A DNA stretch of 64,000 bases. Source: a bacterium. GTDB lineage: Bacteria; Patescibacteria; Paceibacteria; Moranbacterales; UBA1568. Location: positions 620,001-684,000 of the forward strand of contig JAKACP010000001.1 in the NCBI GenBank assembly GCA_021821305.1, in the 5' to 3' direction. Below the pieces are notes generated by a model. The model worked only from the letters and a program-made list of their open reading frames with translations. It ran no database searches and had not been told where the DNA came from. Of the stretch, positions 1-8,919 are shown piece after piece. The translations under genes and the position numbers were made by a program. The stretch's first letter is position 1; the number at the start of each line of letters is the position of its first letter.

Positions 1-1103
1 AAAGCGAGCGCGACGAGGGGATAGGGGGAGAGGAAGAGTCTGCCGATACGCTTGGCCAGCGCGCCCGACTCGCGAGGGAAGAGCGCGAGGAGCGAAAGGA
101 GGATGCCGGCGAACACGAAGAGGAGGACGAGCGAGGAGAGATGATGCGTGTAGGCCAGCGTGAACGAGAGGAAAATCCCGATGGCGAGGAATCGCGAGTC
201 CCGCTCCCGGAGCGCGCGGAACAAGGAGAGGAGGATGAGCGGGATGAAGAGGTTGCCGAAAAGATTGCCGACGACGCCGCCGGATACGAACTTGGATTCC
301 GGTGAGGAAAAGGCGAAGAGCGGCCCTACGAACAATAGCACAAAGAGACCCGCGGAAAAGGGGGAGACCCGATGCTCCGCGAGGAACCCCGCTGCGAAGC
401 GCACCGCGAGCGCGAAGAGCGCGAGCACCGAGAGAAGGTTCACGAGGAAGAGCGTATTGACCGGAAACGCGGAAAAGAAAGAATCGCCGGAGAGAAGGGC
501 GATCGCCGCGAACGGGAGGTGTTCGCCGATGATGAAATCGGCGATCGGCTCCGGATCGGAGAGACTGACCGTTCCGTCATGCGTGACGATCTCACGCTTC
601 GCGTACTCGGGGAGCGTGCCCGAATCCGCGATGAGCTTGGACCAGTACATGTGGTGCCCGAGGTCGGTCGCGGTCGGCAGTCCCGCGTCGGAAAGGAAGA
701 TCGTGCGGAGAAAAATCGTAAGTGCCACGATGAGCAGGAACGCGAGACGCTCATTGTGTGAGGCCGAAAACGGAGAACCCTTCTCTCGGACCGAGTCGGT
801 TCCTTTCCCCGTGTGTCGTGCGAATCGCTCGTATCCGATCCGGAGCGCGAGGAGGACGAGCGGCACCGCGAGAAGTGCGAGGAGGACCGACATCCCCGTG
901 AACGGGATGTCCCGTCCGCCCATGTATATCATGGAAAAATCGAGCACGCCGACGCCGAGCGCGAACGAGAACACGACCATCTCGAAGACGGACAGGGGAT
1001 GACGGACCCCGAACATCGCCCGAAGCAGCATCCATCCGGAGAGGAAGAAAAGGGCGAGCGCGAAAATGAAGAGGATGAACGTGATCATGTGAATATCCGT
1101 CAT
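1..1103 (-). CDS. Polytopic membrane protein, possible GT-C type glycosyltransferase (3' end outside window)
   Basis: The frame is open from an ATG at 1103 to the window edge, giving 367 visible residues. Several hydrophobic helices are separated by short loops (about 6-27, 37-60, 70-90, 119-137). A loop near residue 147 reads DLGHHMYW, followed by an acidic GEHLPF loop. Acidic and His residues in the first extracytoplasmic loops are typical of GT-C enzymes that use lipid-linked sugars, but I cannot place it in a named family. Its start overlaps the stop of the upstream GT4 gene in an ATGA, so the two are translationally coupled. The polysaccharide context supports sugar transfer or polymer assembly in the membrane. 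Confidence 0.6.
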   Translation of the reverse strand, partial: MTDIHMITFILFIFALALFFLSGWMLLRAMFGVRHPLSVFEMVVFSFALGVGVLDFSMIYMGGRDIPFTGMSVLLALLAVPLVLLALRIGYERFARHTGKGTDSVREKGSPFSASHNERLAFLLIVALTIFLRTIFLSDAGLPTATDLGHHMYWSKLIADSGTLPEYAKREIVTHDGTVSLSDPEPIADFIIGEHLPFAAIALLSGDSFFSAFPVNTLFLVNLLSVLALFALAVRFAAGFLAEHRVSPFSAGLFVLLFVGPLFAFSSPESKFVSGGVVGNLFGNLFIPLILLSLFRALRERDSRFLAIGIFLSFTLAYTHHLSSLVLLFVFAGILLSLLALFPRESGALAKRIGRLFLSPYPLVALA

Positions 1104-2179
1104 TCGGACTTCGGGAGCATATCGGAGAGGACCTTCATATACCGGTCCGATATCACGTCCCAACGGTAGTGTTCCCGGGTGAAGGCTTGCGCATGGCGAC
1201 CGAATTCCCGTCGGGCATCGTCATTCTCCGACAACGACAGTATAGCATCACGGAACGAATCCGGATCCTGCGGCGTGACCAGGCGTCCGTTCTCGCCGTC
1301 GGTGATCGCTTCCGCGAGCCCCTCGAGACGGGAGGCGACGACCGGCAGACCCTCGGAAGTCGCCTCGATGAGCGCGATACCGAAGCCTTCGATATCATGC
1401 TCGACCGGTATGTTCGGCTGTACGAACAGGTGTGCGGTACGCAGGAGCGTGAGGCGACCACGGTCGGACACGCGACCGAGCAGTTTCACCCTACCTTCCA
1501 TGCCGCTTTCGCGTATGGCATCGCGGATATGTACTTCTTCGGGTCCGGAGCCGGCGACGAGATAGAGTGTGCTTTCCGGAAGAAGGGGAAGCACATGACG
1601 CACGAACCACGCCACGCCCTTGCGCTTCGCGAGCCGTCCGACGGTGAGGAGGACGGTCTTGCCGGATACGGATTCTCCGAGCAGGGATTCGAGATCCTGT
1701 TCCGTGAAGACGCGCCCATCGTCGGAGAGGTCGATGCCGTTCGGAACCACGGAAAATTTCTCCGCGGGGATACCATGGCGTATCCCGAGCTCGCGGGTGG
1801 CGGCCGACACCGCGATCAGGCCGTCGAGCGACGGGAGGAACGTCCGGACCCACCATCGCTGATAGAATCGGTCCCGATAACTCATGTCGAGTCCGTGTAC
1901 GACCGACACCACCCGTTTCCCGGGGTAGACCTTCTTCAGGATCCAACCGACGATGCCGAGTACGCCGTCCCCGAGGAGGACGACGTCATACCGCGGGGCG
2001 AGGAAAAGCCCGGTAAGGGCCGCATACGGGAGAAACAGGGGAAGGAATCGCTTCCCACGCCGGTTCGCGATCGTCGTGACCTCCGCCTTTCGAGCGAGCC
2101 ACACCGAGAGCGCGTGGTTCTGATTCTCGATTCCGCCGAGTATCGGCGGGTACGCCCTTGATATGAAGAGGATTCTCAT
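1100..2179 (-). CDS. Glycosyltransferase family 4 (GT-B fold)
   Basis: A 359-residue enzyme that should transfer a sugar from a nucleotide-sugar donor to a growing surface glycan on the cytoplasmic face. The N-terminal Rossmann half begins MRILFISRAYPP and has the GGIENQ acceptor-side loop. PNGIDL occurs mid-protein. The C-terminal donor-binding half carries the E-x7-E element in EGFGIALIEATSEGLPVVAS. No membrane helices are seen. It lies 3 bp after the GT2 gene and overlaps the next membrane protein by 4 bp, so all three form one operon. Donor and acceptor cannot be read from the sequence. Confidence 0.9.
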   Translation of the reverse strand: MRILFISRAYPPILGGIENQNHALSVWLARKAEVTTIANRRGKRFLPLFLPYAALTGLFLAPRYDVVLLGDGVLGIVGWILKKVYPGKRVVSVVHGLDMSYRDRFYQRWWVRTFLPSLDGLIAVSAATRELGIRHGIPAEKFSVVPNGIDLSDDGRVFTEQDLESLLGESVSGKTVLLTVGRLAKRKGVAWFVRHVLPLLPESTLYLVAGSGPEEVHIRDAIRESGMEGRVKLLGRVSDRGRLTLLRTAHLFVQPNIPVEHDIEGFGIALIEATSEGLPVVASRLEGLAEAITDGENGRLVTPQDPDSFRDAILSLSENDDARREFGRHAQAFTREHYRWDVISDRYMKVLSDMLPKSE

Positions 2180-2182
2180 GGA

Positions 2183-3166
2183 TCAATGGTCCGACGATTT
2201 GTCCTCGAGGCGCCGACCGCGCTCGTATCGGTCCCTCTTCTGATGATAGAGAATCTCCTCCGTGATCTTGCGGTTCGAGCGGATCATGTCGGCGATGAGC
2301 GCGAAGACGAAGAATTGGAGTCCGATCAGGAACAGCGTGATCGCGACGAGGAGGTAGTTGCGGAACGGAGTGATCTTGTAGTCCTGCAGGTAGAGCCCGA
2401 GAAACCACGCGAAGACGAGGAGCGATACCACGATGAGCGCCAACCCGGGAACGCCGAAGAACTTGAGCGGCCTGACATCGCGCACCGCCTTCATGATGAT
2501 CTTCGCGCTGTTCTTGATATATTTCCCGATACTCTTCACCACGCGCGACTTGCGGTCGGCGAAGTAGGTGACCTTGACCGGGATCCAGAGGACCCGGAGC
2601 TCCTTGCCGAGGGCGTCGATGATGACCTCCTGCGTGTAGGTGAAGGCGCCGGGAAGGTTGAGACGGAGAAGCGTCTCCCGCGAGTACGCGCGGAAGCCGC
2701 AGGTGAGATCGGAGATCGGCGCGTTCATGAACGAACCGATGATGTATGCGGCGAGCCTGTTGAGGGAATCCTTCACGAAGGGGATGTTCTCCGCCTTGTG
2801 CTCCGAGAACCGGTCGGCGGTCACGAGATCGGCCTTGCCATCGAGCACCGGACGGATGAGCTTGGCGATATCGTCCGGATCGAACTGACCGTCCGCGTCG
2901 ATGTTGACCATGACGTCCGCACCATTGGCGAGCGCCGACTCGACCGACGTGCGGAACGCCTTGCCGATGCCGCGGTTGCCGTCATGCGAGATGACGAAAT
3001 CGGCGCCGGCCTCCCGGGCGACGCGCGCGGTGTCATCCTTCGATCCGTCGTCGACGACCTGCACGAAGACCTCGTCGATACTGTCGAAACTCCGGGGGAT
3101 GCTCTGTATGGTCTGTCCGATCTTCTCCGCCTCGTTGTAGGCGGGGATGTTGACGATGAGCCGCAT
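2183..3166 (-). CDS. Glycosyltransferase family 2, dolichyl-phosphate-mannose/glucose synthase type
   Basis: A 327-residue GT-A enzyme with two C-terminal membrane helices (about 240-262 and 270-295), the layout of polyprenyl-phosphate glycosyltransferases that load a sugar onto a lipid carrier. The start at 3166 gives MRLIVNIPAYNEAEKIG, the standard family opening. The frame stays open upstream to 3247, but that stretch is low-complexity and would only add repetitive residues. VVDDGSKDDT and INIDADGQFDP supply the nucleotide and metal-binding acidic motifs, and DLTCGFRAYSR follows. The lipid-linked sugar could be the donor for the GT-C-like protein at the left edge. Confidence 0.9.
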   Translation of the reverse strand: MRLIVNIPAYNEAEKIGQTIQSIPRSFDSIDEVFVQVVDDGSKDDTARVAREAGADFVISHDGNRGIGKAFRTSVESALANGADVMVNIDADGQFDPDDIAKLIRPVLDGKADLVTADRFSEHKAENIPFVKDSLNRLAAYIIGSFMNAPISDLTCGFRAYSRETLLRLNLPGAFTYTQEVIIDALGKELRVLWIPVKVTYFADRKSRVVKSIGKYIKNSAKIIMKAVRDVRPLKFFGVPGLALIVVSLLVFAWFLGLYLQDYKITPFRNYLLVAITLFLIGLQFFVFALIADMIRSNRKITEEILYHQKRDRYERGRRLEDKSSDH

Positions 3167-3200
3167 ACTGGTGATGAATGATAAATGATGAGTGATGAAC
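3167..3200. repeat. Low-complexity tandem block (GATGAAT/GATGAGT units)
   Basis: Degenerate 7-8 base units of the type tgatgaatgataaatgatg sit directly upstream of the GT2 start codon. The composition is AT-rich compared with neighbouring genes. It resembles the other simple blocks near 23.25, 32.85 and 53.6 kb and probably belongs to the same class of small intergenic insertions. Confidence 0.55.
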
Positions 3201-3250
3201 GATAGGCGATGTTTTCGATACGGGGTCCGCGATCTCGTACCGGTCATCCC

Positions 3251-3499
3251 TTATCTTGCATCTGACTGTTTCTTGATGAGAATCTTCGGATCCACGCAAT
3301 TCCACTCGCAGGTCTCCTTGGCACCCTCGATACCGGTCCTGACGACATCCTTTCGGCACTGCTCGAGCTTCTCACGACAGTCCGCTTTCTGCTCGTCCCA
3401 GTAGTTCCAGTTTATATCATAGCCGAAATAGCGCAATCCGAAATGGGTGAGCGTCGCGACGCCGGCGATGAAGATGGCGAGACGGAGGAGAAGAAACAT
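3251..3499 (-). CDS. Small membrane-anchored hypothetical protein
   Basis: An 82-residue protein with one N-terminal helix (about 2-20, LLLRLAIFIAGVATL) followed by a short Cys-containing tail (CREKLEQCRK, CEWNC). If the tail is outside the membrane the four cysteines could form disulfides. It lies between the dehydrogenase and the GT2 gene on the same strand. I do not recognise a family. The regular position inside a co-oriented gene set supports it being real. Confidence 0.6.
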   Translation of the reverse strand: MFLLLRLAIFIAGVATLTHFGLRYFGYDINWNYWDEQKADCREKLEQCRKDVVRTGIEGAKETCEWNCVDPKILIKKQSDAR

Positions 3500-3529
3500 G
3501 CGATCAGATTTCCGATTTTCAAACGATGT

Positions 3530-4831
3530 CTACCGCCCGATTCCCTTGTACCACACCTTCGATTTCCGGAAGGCGTTCTTGTCGAGGCAGTTCTTGCCGT
3601 CGACGATCGCGCGGATTCCGTATTTCGCGAGGAGTTCGGGGGTTACCTGCTCGACGAACTCACGGTGATTCGTGGCGAGTATGATCGCGTCGCATTTCTT
3701 GAGAAGGGCGGCGAGCGTCTTCTGCGTCGACATCCCCGGCACGTGCGGGTCGAACGTCTCGACGATCGCCTGGTGTTCCTTGAGCTTCTTCATGATCTCG
3801 AAGGACGGCGATTCGCGGACATCGTCGATATTCGCCTTGTAGGCGATGCCGAGCACTCCGACACGCGTACCGTTGAGCGGCATCCGCAACCGGTTGAGCC
3901 CGTCTTGGAGGAGCTCCACCGTGTAGGCAGGCATGGAGTTGTTGATCTCGCGCGCGATCTTGAGGAACCGATGGTCGAATCCGGACTGTTTCGCCCGCTC
4001 GATGAGGTAATAGGGATCGACCGGGATGCAGTGTCCGCCGACACCGCAGGAGGGGAAGTGCGGCATGAAGGAGAACGGCTTGGTCGCAGCGCCCAAGATC
4101 ACGTCGCGCACGTCGATGTCGAGCACGTCGAAGGATCGGGCGAGCTCGTTGACGAACGCGATATTGATATCGCGGAAGGAGTTCTCGACGATCTTGACCG
4201 CTTCGGCTTCGCGGATGGATTTCATGGGGCGGATCTCGCCGTCGACGATGGATTCGTAGAACGCGACCGCGCGGGCGAGACCCTTTTTCTCGAAGCTCCC
4301 CACGACACGGGGGATATTCTTGACCGTCCATTTCTCGTCACCGGGGTTGATGCGCTCAGGGCAGTGCGCGATATGGATGTCGCGGCCCACCTTGAACCCG
4401 GCCGATTCGAAGATCGGACGGATGATCTCCTCGGAGACACCGGGGTTCACGGTCGATTCGAGAACGACCAGGGCGCCTTTCTTCGCGTATTTCGCGGTCA
4501 TCTCGGACGCTTCGCGGACGGGGGCGATATCCGGATTGTGGAGCTCGTCGACCGGTGTCGGGACGCACAGGAGCACGATATCGGCCTTGGCGATGACCTT
4601 CGGATCGTCCGTGGCGGTGACGGGGTATTTCTTGAGATCGGCTTCGAGGAGCGCATCCTCGATCGGGCTCTTTCCGCGATTGATCATCGCGATCTTGTCC
4701 TTGCTCCGGGCGATGCCATAGACCTCGTAGCCGCGCTCGACGGCACGCACCGCGAGCGGAAGCCCCACGTATCCGAGTCCGATTATCGCGACGACTTCCT
4801 TGCGTTCCGCTTTTCCGACGGGCTTGTGCAT
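3530..4831 (-). CDS. Nucleotide-sugar dehydrogenase (UDP-Glc/UDP-HexNAc 6-dehydrogenase family)
   Basis: A 433-residue NAD-dependent enzyme that oxidises C6 of a UDP-sugar to a uronate in two steps, supplying acidic sugars for the surface polymer. Seen: the N-terminal Rossmann motif GLGYVGLP; CVPTPVD; STVNPG; CPERINPG; and the active-site cysteine in CGVGGHCIPVDPYY. The C-terminal domain keeps GVLGIAYKANIDDVRESPS. The CPERINPG form favours the UDP-GlcNAc/UDP-ManNAc branch (WbpA/WecC type) over classical Ugd, but this is an inference. The start at 4831 (MHKPVGK) was chosen because the open frame further upstream runs antisense to a glycosyltransferase. Confidence 0.92.
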   Translation of the reverse strand: MHKPVGKAERKEVVAIIGLGYVGLPLAVRAVERGYEVYGIARSKDKIAMINRGKSPIEDALLEADLKKYPVTATDDPKVIAKADIVLLCVPTPVDELHNPDIAPVREASEMTAKYAKKGALVVLESTVNPGVSEEIIRPIFESAGFKVGRDIHIAHCPERINPGDEKWTVKNIPRVVGSFEKKGLARAVAFYESIVDGEIRPMKSIREAEAVKIVENSFRDINIAFVNELARSFDVLDIDVRDVILGAATKPFSFMPHFPSCGVGGHCIPVDPYYLIERAKQSGFDHRFLKIAREINNSMPAYTVELLQDGLNRLRMPLNGTRVGVLGIAYKANIDDVRESPSFEIMKKLKEHQAIVETFDPHVPGMSTQKTLAALLKKCDAIILATNHREFVEQVTPELLAKYGIRAIVDGKNCLDKNAFRKSKVWYKGIGR

Positions 4832-4859
4832 AGTTTCCGATGAGTCGATTATCGGTCTT

Positions 4860-4888
4860 ATTGTAGGGAAAAAATGCCGAAAAGGCAA
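4860..4888 (-). promoter_or_regulatory. Probable sigma70 promoter of the dehydrogenase gene
   Basis: On the minus strand a TTGCCT -35 and a TACAAT -10 are separated by 17 bp, 29 bp upstream of the ATG at 4831. The -35 box is only half-consensus. It lies in the divergent gap facing the glycosyltransferase at 4967. Confidence 0.45.
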
Positions 4889-4966
4889 TACGCGCCGAGC
4901 AGGGATGAGCCAGAATACATTCCTTTTTTCCGCAAAGGAGGGTATCATAGGGACATCGATTTCTCT

Positions 4967-6127
4967 ATGAATATAGGCATAGACGCCTCGTTCCTGCGCA
5001 GGCCCGGAACCGGCATCGGACAAGTGACATCCAACTTCCTGCAGAAAGCGGGGGAATACCGGGACCGAGACTCCATGCCCAAGGATTCGGAATTCTTTTT
5101 GTATTGCGAGGAGGAGCCGGGCTCCGATTTCGCGTTGCCGGGAAATTTTCACCTCCGATCCTTTCTTCCCTTCTGGAAACGCGACGACGTGCCGCGACGG
5201 ATCATCTGGGAACGGGAGCTGGCAAAAAGAGCGGCCGAGGATGGCTGTGACGCCTTCCTGAGCCTCTCCCAATCGTCGACCGTCATGCCTGATAGAATCC
5301 GGCACGTCATGATCGTGCACGATATCATCCCGCGGCTTTTCCCCCGGTACCTCGGCACCCTCACCCGGAAATTCCACTGGAGGGCGATCGAGCGCGGAAT
5401 CCGGAAAGCGGACCATGTCATCGCGGTCTCGCAACGGACGAAAGCGGATCTCGTCTCGCACCTCGGCATCCCCGAGGAGAGAATCACCGTCGCCTCTCCC
5501 GACTGCGATCCGTCGTTCCGTATGGAAACGGCTCCCGACGATATCGCACGCGTGATGAAAAAGTACGCACTCGAGCCCGGCTATATCTATCACGGAGGCG
5601 GACTGGAGATCCGCAAGAACGCGGGGGCGCTGCTTCGCGCCTACGCGGCGCTGAGGAAGGCTCGCACGGATATGCCGATGCTCGTCATTTCCGGAAAGGT
5701 GTTCGCTCCGGAGAACCGTCTCGCGACGGACGTGCGGGGGATCGTGCGCGAACTCGGCCTCGAGGAATCGGTCGTCGTGCTCGGTTTCGTGCCGGGGGAA
5801 GATCTGCCGGCGCTCTACCGCGGCGCCTCGATGTTCGTCTATCCCTCCCTCTACGAGGGATTCGGACTTCCTGTCCTCGAAGCGTTCGTATCGGGCACTC
5901 CGGTCATCGCCGCCCGGGCGGGGTCGATACCCGAACTGGCGGGCGACGCGGCGCTCCTCGTCGATCCGACCCGGGAGGACGAGCTCACGACCGGCATGGC
6001 GCGGCTCCACGACGACACCGAGCTCCGGGCGGAACTGGCGGAAAGGGGGAAGCGCCGGGCGGATGATTTCTCCTGGGGACCCTTCGTCGAAACGACGATG
6101 CGAATTCTTGAAGCTGATCGACACTAG
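4967..6127 (+). CDS. Glycosyltransferase family 4
   Basis: A 386-residue GT-B enzyme. The start at 4967 gives MNIGIDASFLRRPGTGIGQ, the usual opening of this mannosyltransferase-like subgroup. An earlier in-frame ATG at 4874 would add residues unlike the family. Seen: HDIIPRLFP, VSQRTKADL, YHGGGLEIRKN (the donor-phosphate loop), and EGFGLPVLEAFVSGTPVIAAR with the conserved acidic pair. It starts a plus-strand operon, with only 2 bp between its stop and the next start. Confidence 0.9.
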   Translation: MNIGIDASFLRRPGTGIGQVTSNFLQKAGEYRDRDSMPKDSEFFLYCEEEPGSDFALPGNFHLRSFLPFWKRDDVPRRIIWERELAKRAAEDGCDAFLSLSQSSTVMPDRIRHVMIVHDIIPRLFPRYLGTLTRKFHWRAIERGIRKADHVIAVSQRTKADLVSHLGIPEERITVASPDCDPSFRMETAPDDIARVMKKYALEPGYIYHGGGLEIRKNAGALLRAYAALRKARTDMPMLVISGKVFAPENRLATDVRGIVRELGLEESVVVLGFVPGEDLPALYRGASMFVYPSLYEGFGLPVLEAFVSGTPVIAARAGSIPELAGDAALLVDPTREDELTTGMARLHDDTELRAELAERGKRRADDFSWGPFVETTMRILEADRH

Positions 6128-6129
6128 AT

Positions 6130-7707
6130 ATGTCTTTTTTTCTCAACATGACGCCGATCGGGAAAGCATTGCTCGCGGGAAGCGCCCTTTTGCATGTCGG
6201 GCTCATCGTGCTCTCGCTTTCCGGCATACTGCCGCCCGCGACGGCGGATTTCGCGTTCTTCTTCTTTCTCGCGATGCTCGCCGCGCTCTATCGACCGGGC
6301 TGGATGTTCCTCATCCTCCTCGCCGTCCTGCCGCTCGAGACGATCAATCTTGCGCCGACGGTATTCGGTGCCGATCTCCGGCCCTACCAGTTCCTCGAGC
6401 TCGCGATGCTCGTCGGACTCCTCATCCGTCTCCTCTCGAAAAAGACGCTGCCGGAACTGCCCGCCTTCGGCAGAGGCGATCTCCTGCTTGCCCTCGTCCC
6501 GCTCGGAGCGTTTCTCGCGATAGGCAACGCGACGTCGCCGGCCGCATCCCTGCGCCTCTCGCTCATACTCCTGTCCTTCTACGGCCTCTATCTCCTCGCA
6601 CGCATCTATCTCCGATCCTACGATGACGTGAGACGCGTCATCCCGTTCCTGTCCGTGTCCGGACTCATCGTCCTCGGCTTCGCGTTCTTTCAGGGCATCC
6701 GATCCATGGCGGGCCTGGAAGCGTTCGAGGTGATGCCGGGCCGACCCAACGCGCTGTTCCCGGAACCCGACTGGCTCGGCGCGTACCTCGTGGTCCTCGG
6801 GGCGGGGCTGTTCGCGTTCGGGTCGGGATTCCGGTTGGACGGCGGGGAGTGGGTTCGCGTGCGGATTTCCAGACATATCGGCCTCTTCGTCGCGATGACG
6901 GCACTTTTTTCCATACTGCTCATGACCGTGAGCCGGAGCGCGTGGCTCGGCCTCTCGGTGTCCGGCATCCTCTCGATCGCACTCTTCGCGTACGCGCGGA
7001 GGGATGCCCGGGCGACGGCCATGTACGCAGGCGGCATGGGCGCATCGTTTTTCCTCGCCCTCTCCCTCGTCACGGGCATTCCGCTCACCGCGTTCGATCT
7101 CTCCGGGCGCGCGGACAGCATCGTGTCCGGCGATCAGTCGATCACCGTCTCCTGCGAAGGGGAGACGGCGCTTCCCGAAAAGATCGCGTCGACGGACGAA
7201 CTCGCGGCGCTCGGGTGCCGCCACATCGATCTCGAGGAGATCGACACCGAACGGAGCGCGGGCCGCTTCATCGGGGTGACCGACCGACCGGATCCGAATG
7301 TCGATATCCGGAAGGACATCTACGAGAAAAGCTGGGTGGAGATCCGGGAACACCCCGTGCTCGGGATCGGGTGGGGGAGCATCTCATCCGTGCTCGGAAC
7401 CGACGAGCGCGGCGCGGGGCTCAACGCGAGCAACGTCTTTCTCGAGGTATGGCTCGGAAGCGGGATCGTCGGCCTCCTCGGGTTCCTCGGATTCCTCGTG
7501 CTCGCGCTCACCCACATGCTGCGTGCGTTCCTCCGATCCTCCGCGGAAGCCGGGATCCTCGGCGAGACCCTCCCGGCATTCATCCTCGCCGCGATTCCGG
7601 GGCTTCTCATCTTCGATCTCTTCAATTCCGGAATCCTCCTCGGCTTCCTCTGGGTGCTTTTCGCCATGGCCCTCGTGGAACGGACACCGGAACCGAGAAA
7701 GGCATAG
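6130..7707 (+). CDS. O-antigen ligase / polymerase family membrane protein
   Basis: A 525-residue protein with about ten to twelve hydrophobic helices and one large soluble loop (about residues 320-400) before the last helices, the topology of the WaaL/Wzy family. These proteins join lipid-linked repeat units or ligate the chain to an acceptor outside the membrane. The loop carries the conserved Wzy_C-type ending IREHPVLGIGWGS, followed by NASNVFLEVWLGSG. It is flanked by two GT4 genes and followed by an LCP ligase. WaaL and Wzy roles cannot be separated by sequence; with no lipid A genes in view, polymerase or wall-glycan ligase is likelier. Confidence 0.82.
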   Translation: MSFFLNMTPIGKALLAGSALLHVGLIVLSLSGILPPATADFAFFFFLAMLAALYRPGWMFLILLAVLPLETINLAPTVFGADLRPYQFLELAMLVGLLIRLLSKKTLPELPAFGRGDLLLALVPLGAFLAIGNATSPAASLRLSLILLSFYGLYLLARIYLRSYDDVRRVIPFLSVSGLIVLGFAFFQGIRSMAGLEAFEVMPGRPNALFPEPDWLGAYLVVLGAGLFAFGSGFRLDGGEWVRVRISRHIGLFVAMTALFSILLMTVSRSAWLGLSVSGILSIALFAYARRDARATAMYAGGMGASFFLALSLVTGIPLTAFDLSGRADSIVSGDQSITVSCEGETALPEKIASTDELAALGCRHIDLEEIDTERSAGRFIGVTDRPDPNVDIRKDIYEKSWVEIREHPVLGIGWGSISSVLGTDERGAGLNASNVFLEVWLGSGIVGLLGFLGFLVLALTHMLRAFLRSSAEAGILGETLPAFILAAIPGLLIFDLFNSGILLGFLWVLFAMALVERTPEPRKA

Positions 7708-7734
7708 CCATATCGATATACAAAGGGAACACGC

Positions 7735-8886
7735 ATGAAAACTATCGCCATAGACATCCGTCTCATAGGAAGGAACCGCACCGGCGACGAGGCGGTATTC
7801 CTCAATCTCACGCGCGAACTCCTCGCGCTCGATCAGGAAAACCAGTACCTCCTCCTCACGGACCGGAGGGAACCGGCGTTCCTGAGCGAGCTCGGGAGAA
7901 TGCTCGGTATCGCCGGGAACGGGCACGCGAAAATCGTCTCGCTCCAGGGACGGAACCGATTCGTGTGGAACCTCCTCTCCGTTCCGCTCTTCCTCATGTG
8001 GAAGGAACCGGACATCTTCCATACGCAGTACATCCTTCCGGCGTTCGTGCCGGAACGCACGCGTATCGTCGCGCATATCCACGACGTATCGTTCGCAGCG
8101 TTCCCCGAACTCATCGGGTTTTCGGATCGGCTCTTCCTCTCCCGACTCATTCCGAGGACCATGCGCCGCGCCGATCTCCTCGTCGCCCCGTCGGAATTCA
8201 CGAGACAGGAGATCGCGTCACGCTACGGGGTTCCCGAGGATCACGTCGCCGTCGTGCCGAACGCCATACCATCCGACTTCGGACGCGACCTGACGGCGAC
8301 CGGACTCGAGGCGGTCCGCCGCAAGTACGGCCTGCCGGAAAAATTCCTCCTCTCCGTCGGGACGATGCAACCTCGAAAGAACCTCCCGTTCTTCCTCCGT
8401 GCGTTCGCGAGCGTACGGGAACGACTGCCAGGTATACGGGTCGTCCTCGTCGGGAGCAAGGACGGGCGACACTACGACGCGGACATCGACCGGGTCATCG
8501 CCGAGGAACACCTCGAGCAGGATGTCCTGTTCCCGGGATTCGTCGATACCGCCGATCTCCCCGCGGTCTATCGTCTCTCGCACGGGCTCGTCTTCCCGTC
8601 ACGGTACGAAGGATTCGGCATACCGCTCCTCGAAGCCTTCGCAGCGGGCGTTCCGGTCGCCGCATCCGATATCCCGCCTTTCCGCGAAGTCGGTGCCGAC
8701 GCGGCCATATACTTTCACCCTGAGCGGGTTGCCGAATGCGCCGAAGCGTTGTATACTCTTTCAACGGACGAATCACGGAGGGAATCGTGCATAAAAGGCG
8801 GATCGAAGCGCGTCTCGGAGTATTCCTGGGACAAAAGCGCTCGGATTCTTTTTTTGCGCTACGAGGAACTTCTCCGTCAGCAATAA
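7735..8886 (+). CDS. Glycosyltransferase family 4
   Basis: A 383-residue GT-B enzyme similar in layout to the one at 4967 (MKTIAIDIRLIGRNRTGDE opening, HIHDVSFAAFPE, APSEFTRQEI, VGTMQPRKNL, YEGFGIPLLEAFAAGVPVAAS). The E-x7-E motif is intact. It lies 27 bp after the O-antigen ligase gene in the same operon. The resemblance to the GT at 4967 suggests an old duplication that now adds different sugars to one repeat unit, which is an inference. Confidence 0.9.
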   Translation: MKTIAIDIRLIGRNRTGDEAVFLNLTRELLALDQENQYLLLTDRREPAFLSELGRMLGIAGNGHAKIVSLQGRNRFVWNLLSVPLFLMWKEPDIFHTQYILPAFVPERTRIVAHIHDVSFAAFPELIGFSDRLFLSRLIPRTMRRADLLVAPSEFTRQEIASRYGVPEDHVAVVPNAIPSDFGRDLTATGLEAVRRKYGLPEKFLLSVGTMQPRKNLPFFLRAFASVRERLPGIRVVLVGSKDGRHYDADIDRVIAEEHLEQDVLFPGFVDTADLPAVYRLSHGLVFPSRYEGFGIPLLEAFAAGVPVAASDIPPFREVGADAAIYFHPERVAECAEALYTLSTDESRRESCIKGGSKRVSEYSWDKSARILFLRYEELLRQQ

Positions 8887-8919
8887 GGGCTCGTCTACTA
8901 ACTTTTCATCGAATTTCAT

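Noticed and set aside
160..1002. A 280-codon plus-strand frame at the left edge
   Set aside because: Very rich in R, S and E with no hydrophobic core; it is a shadow of the minus-strand membrane protein, which shows clear helices and an ATGA coupling to its neighbour.
4832..6124. N-terminal extension of the nucleotide-sugar dehydrogenase to about 864 residues (apparent fusion)
   Set aside because: The extra part is antisense to a GT4 gene with intact motifs, and the dehydrogenase has a normal start at 4831 with a promoter just upstream.
8886..8919. Another family A remnant before the LCP gene
   Set aside because: GGGCTCGTCTACTAACTTTTC resembles the element end only loosely; too many differences to support it.
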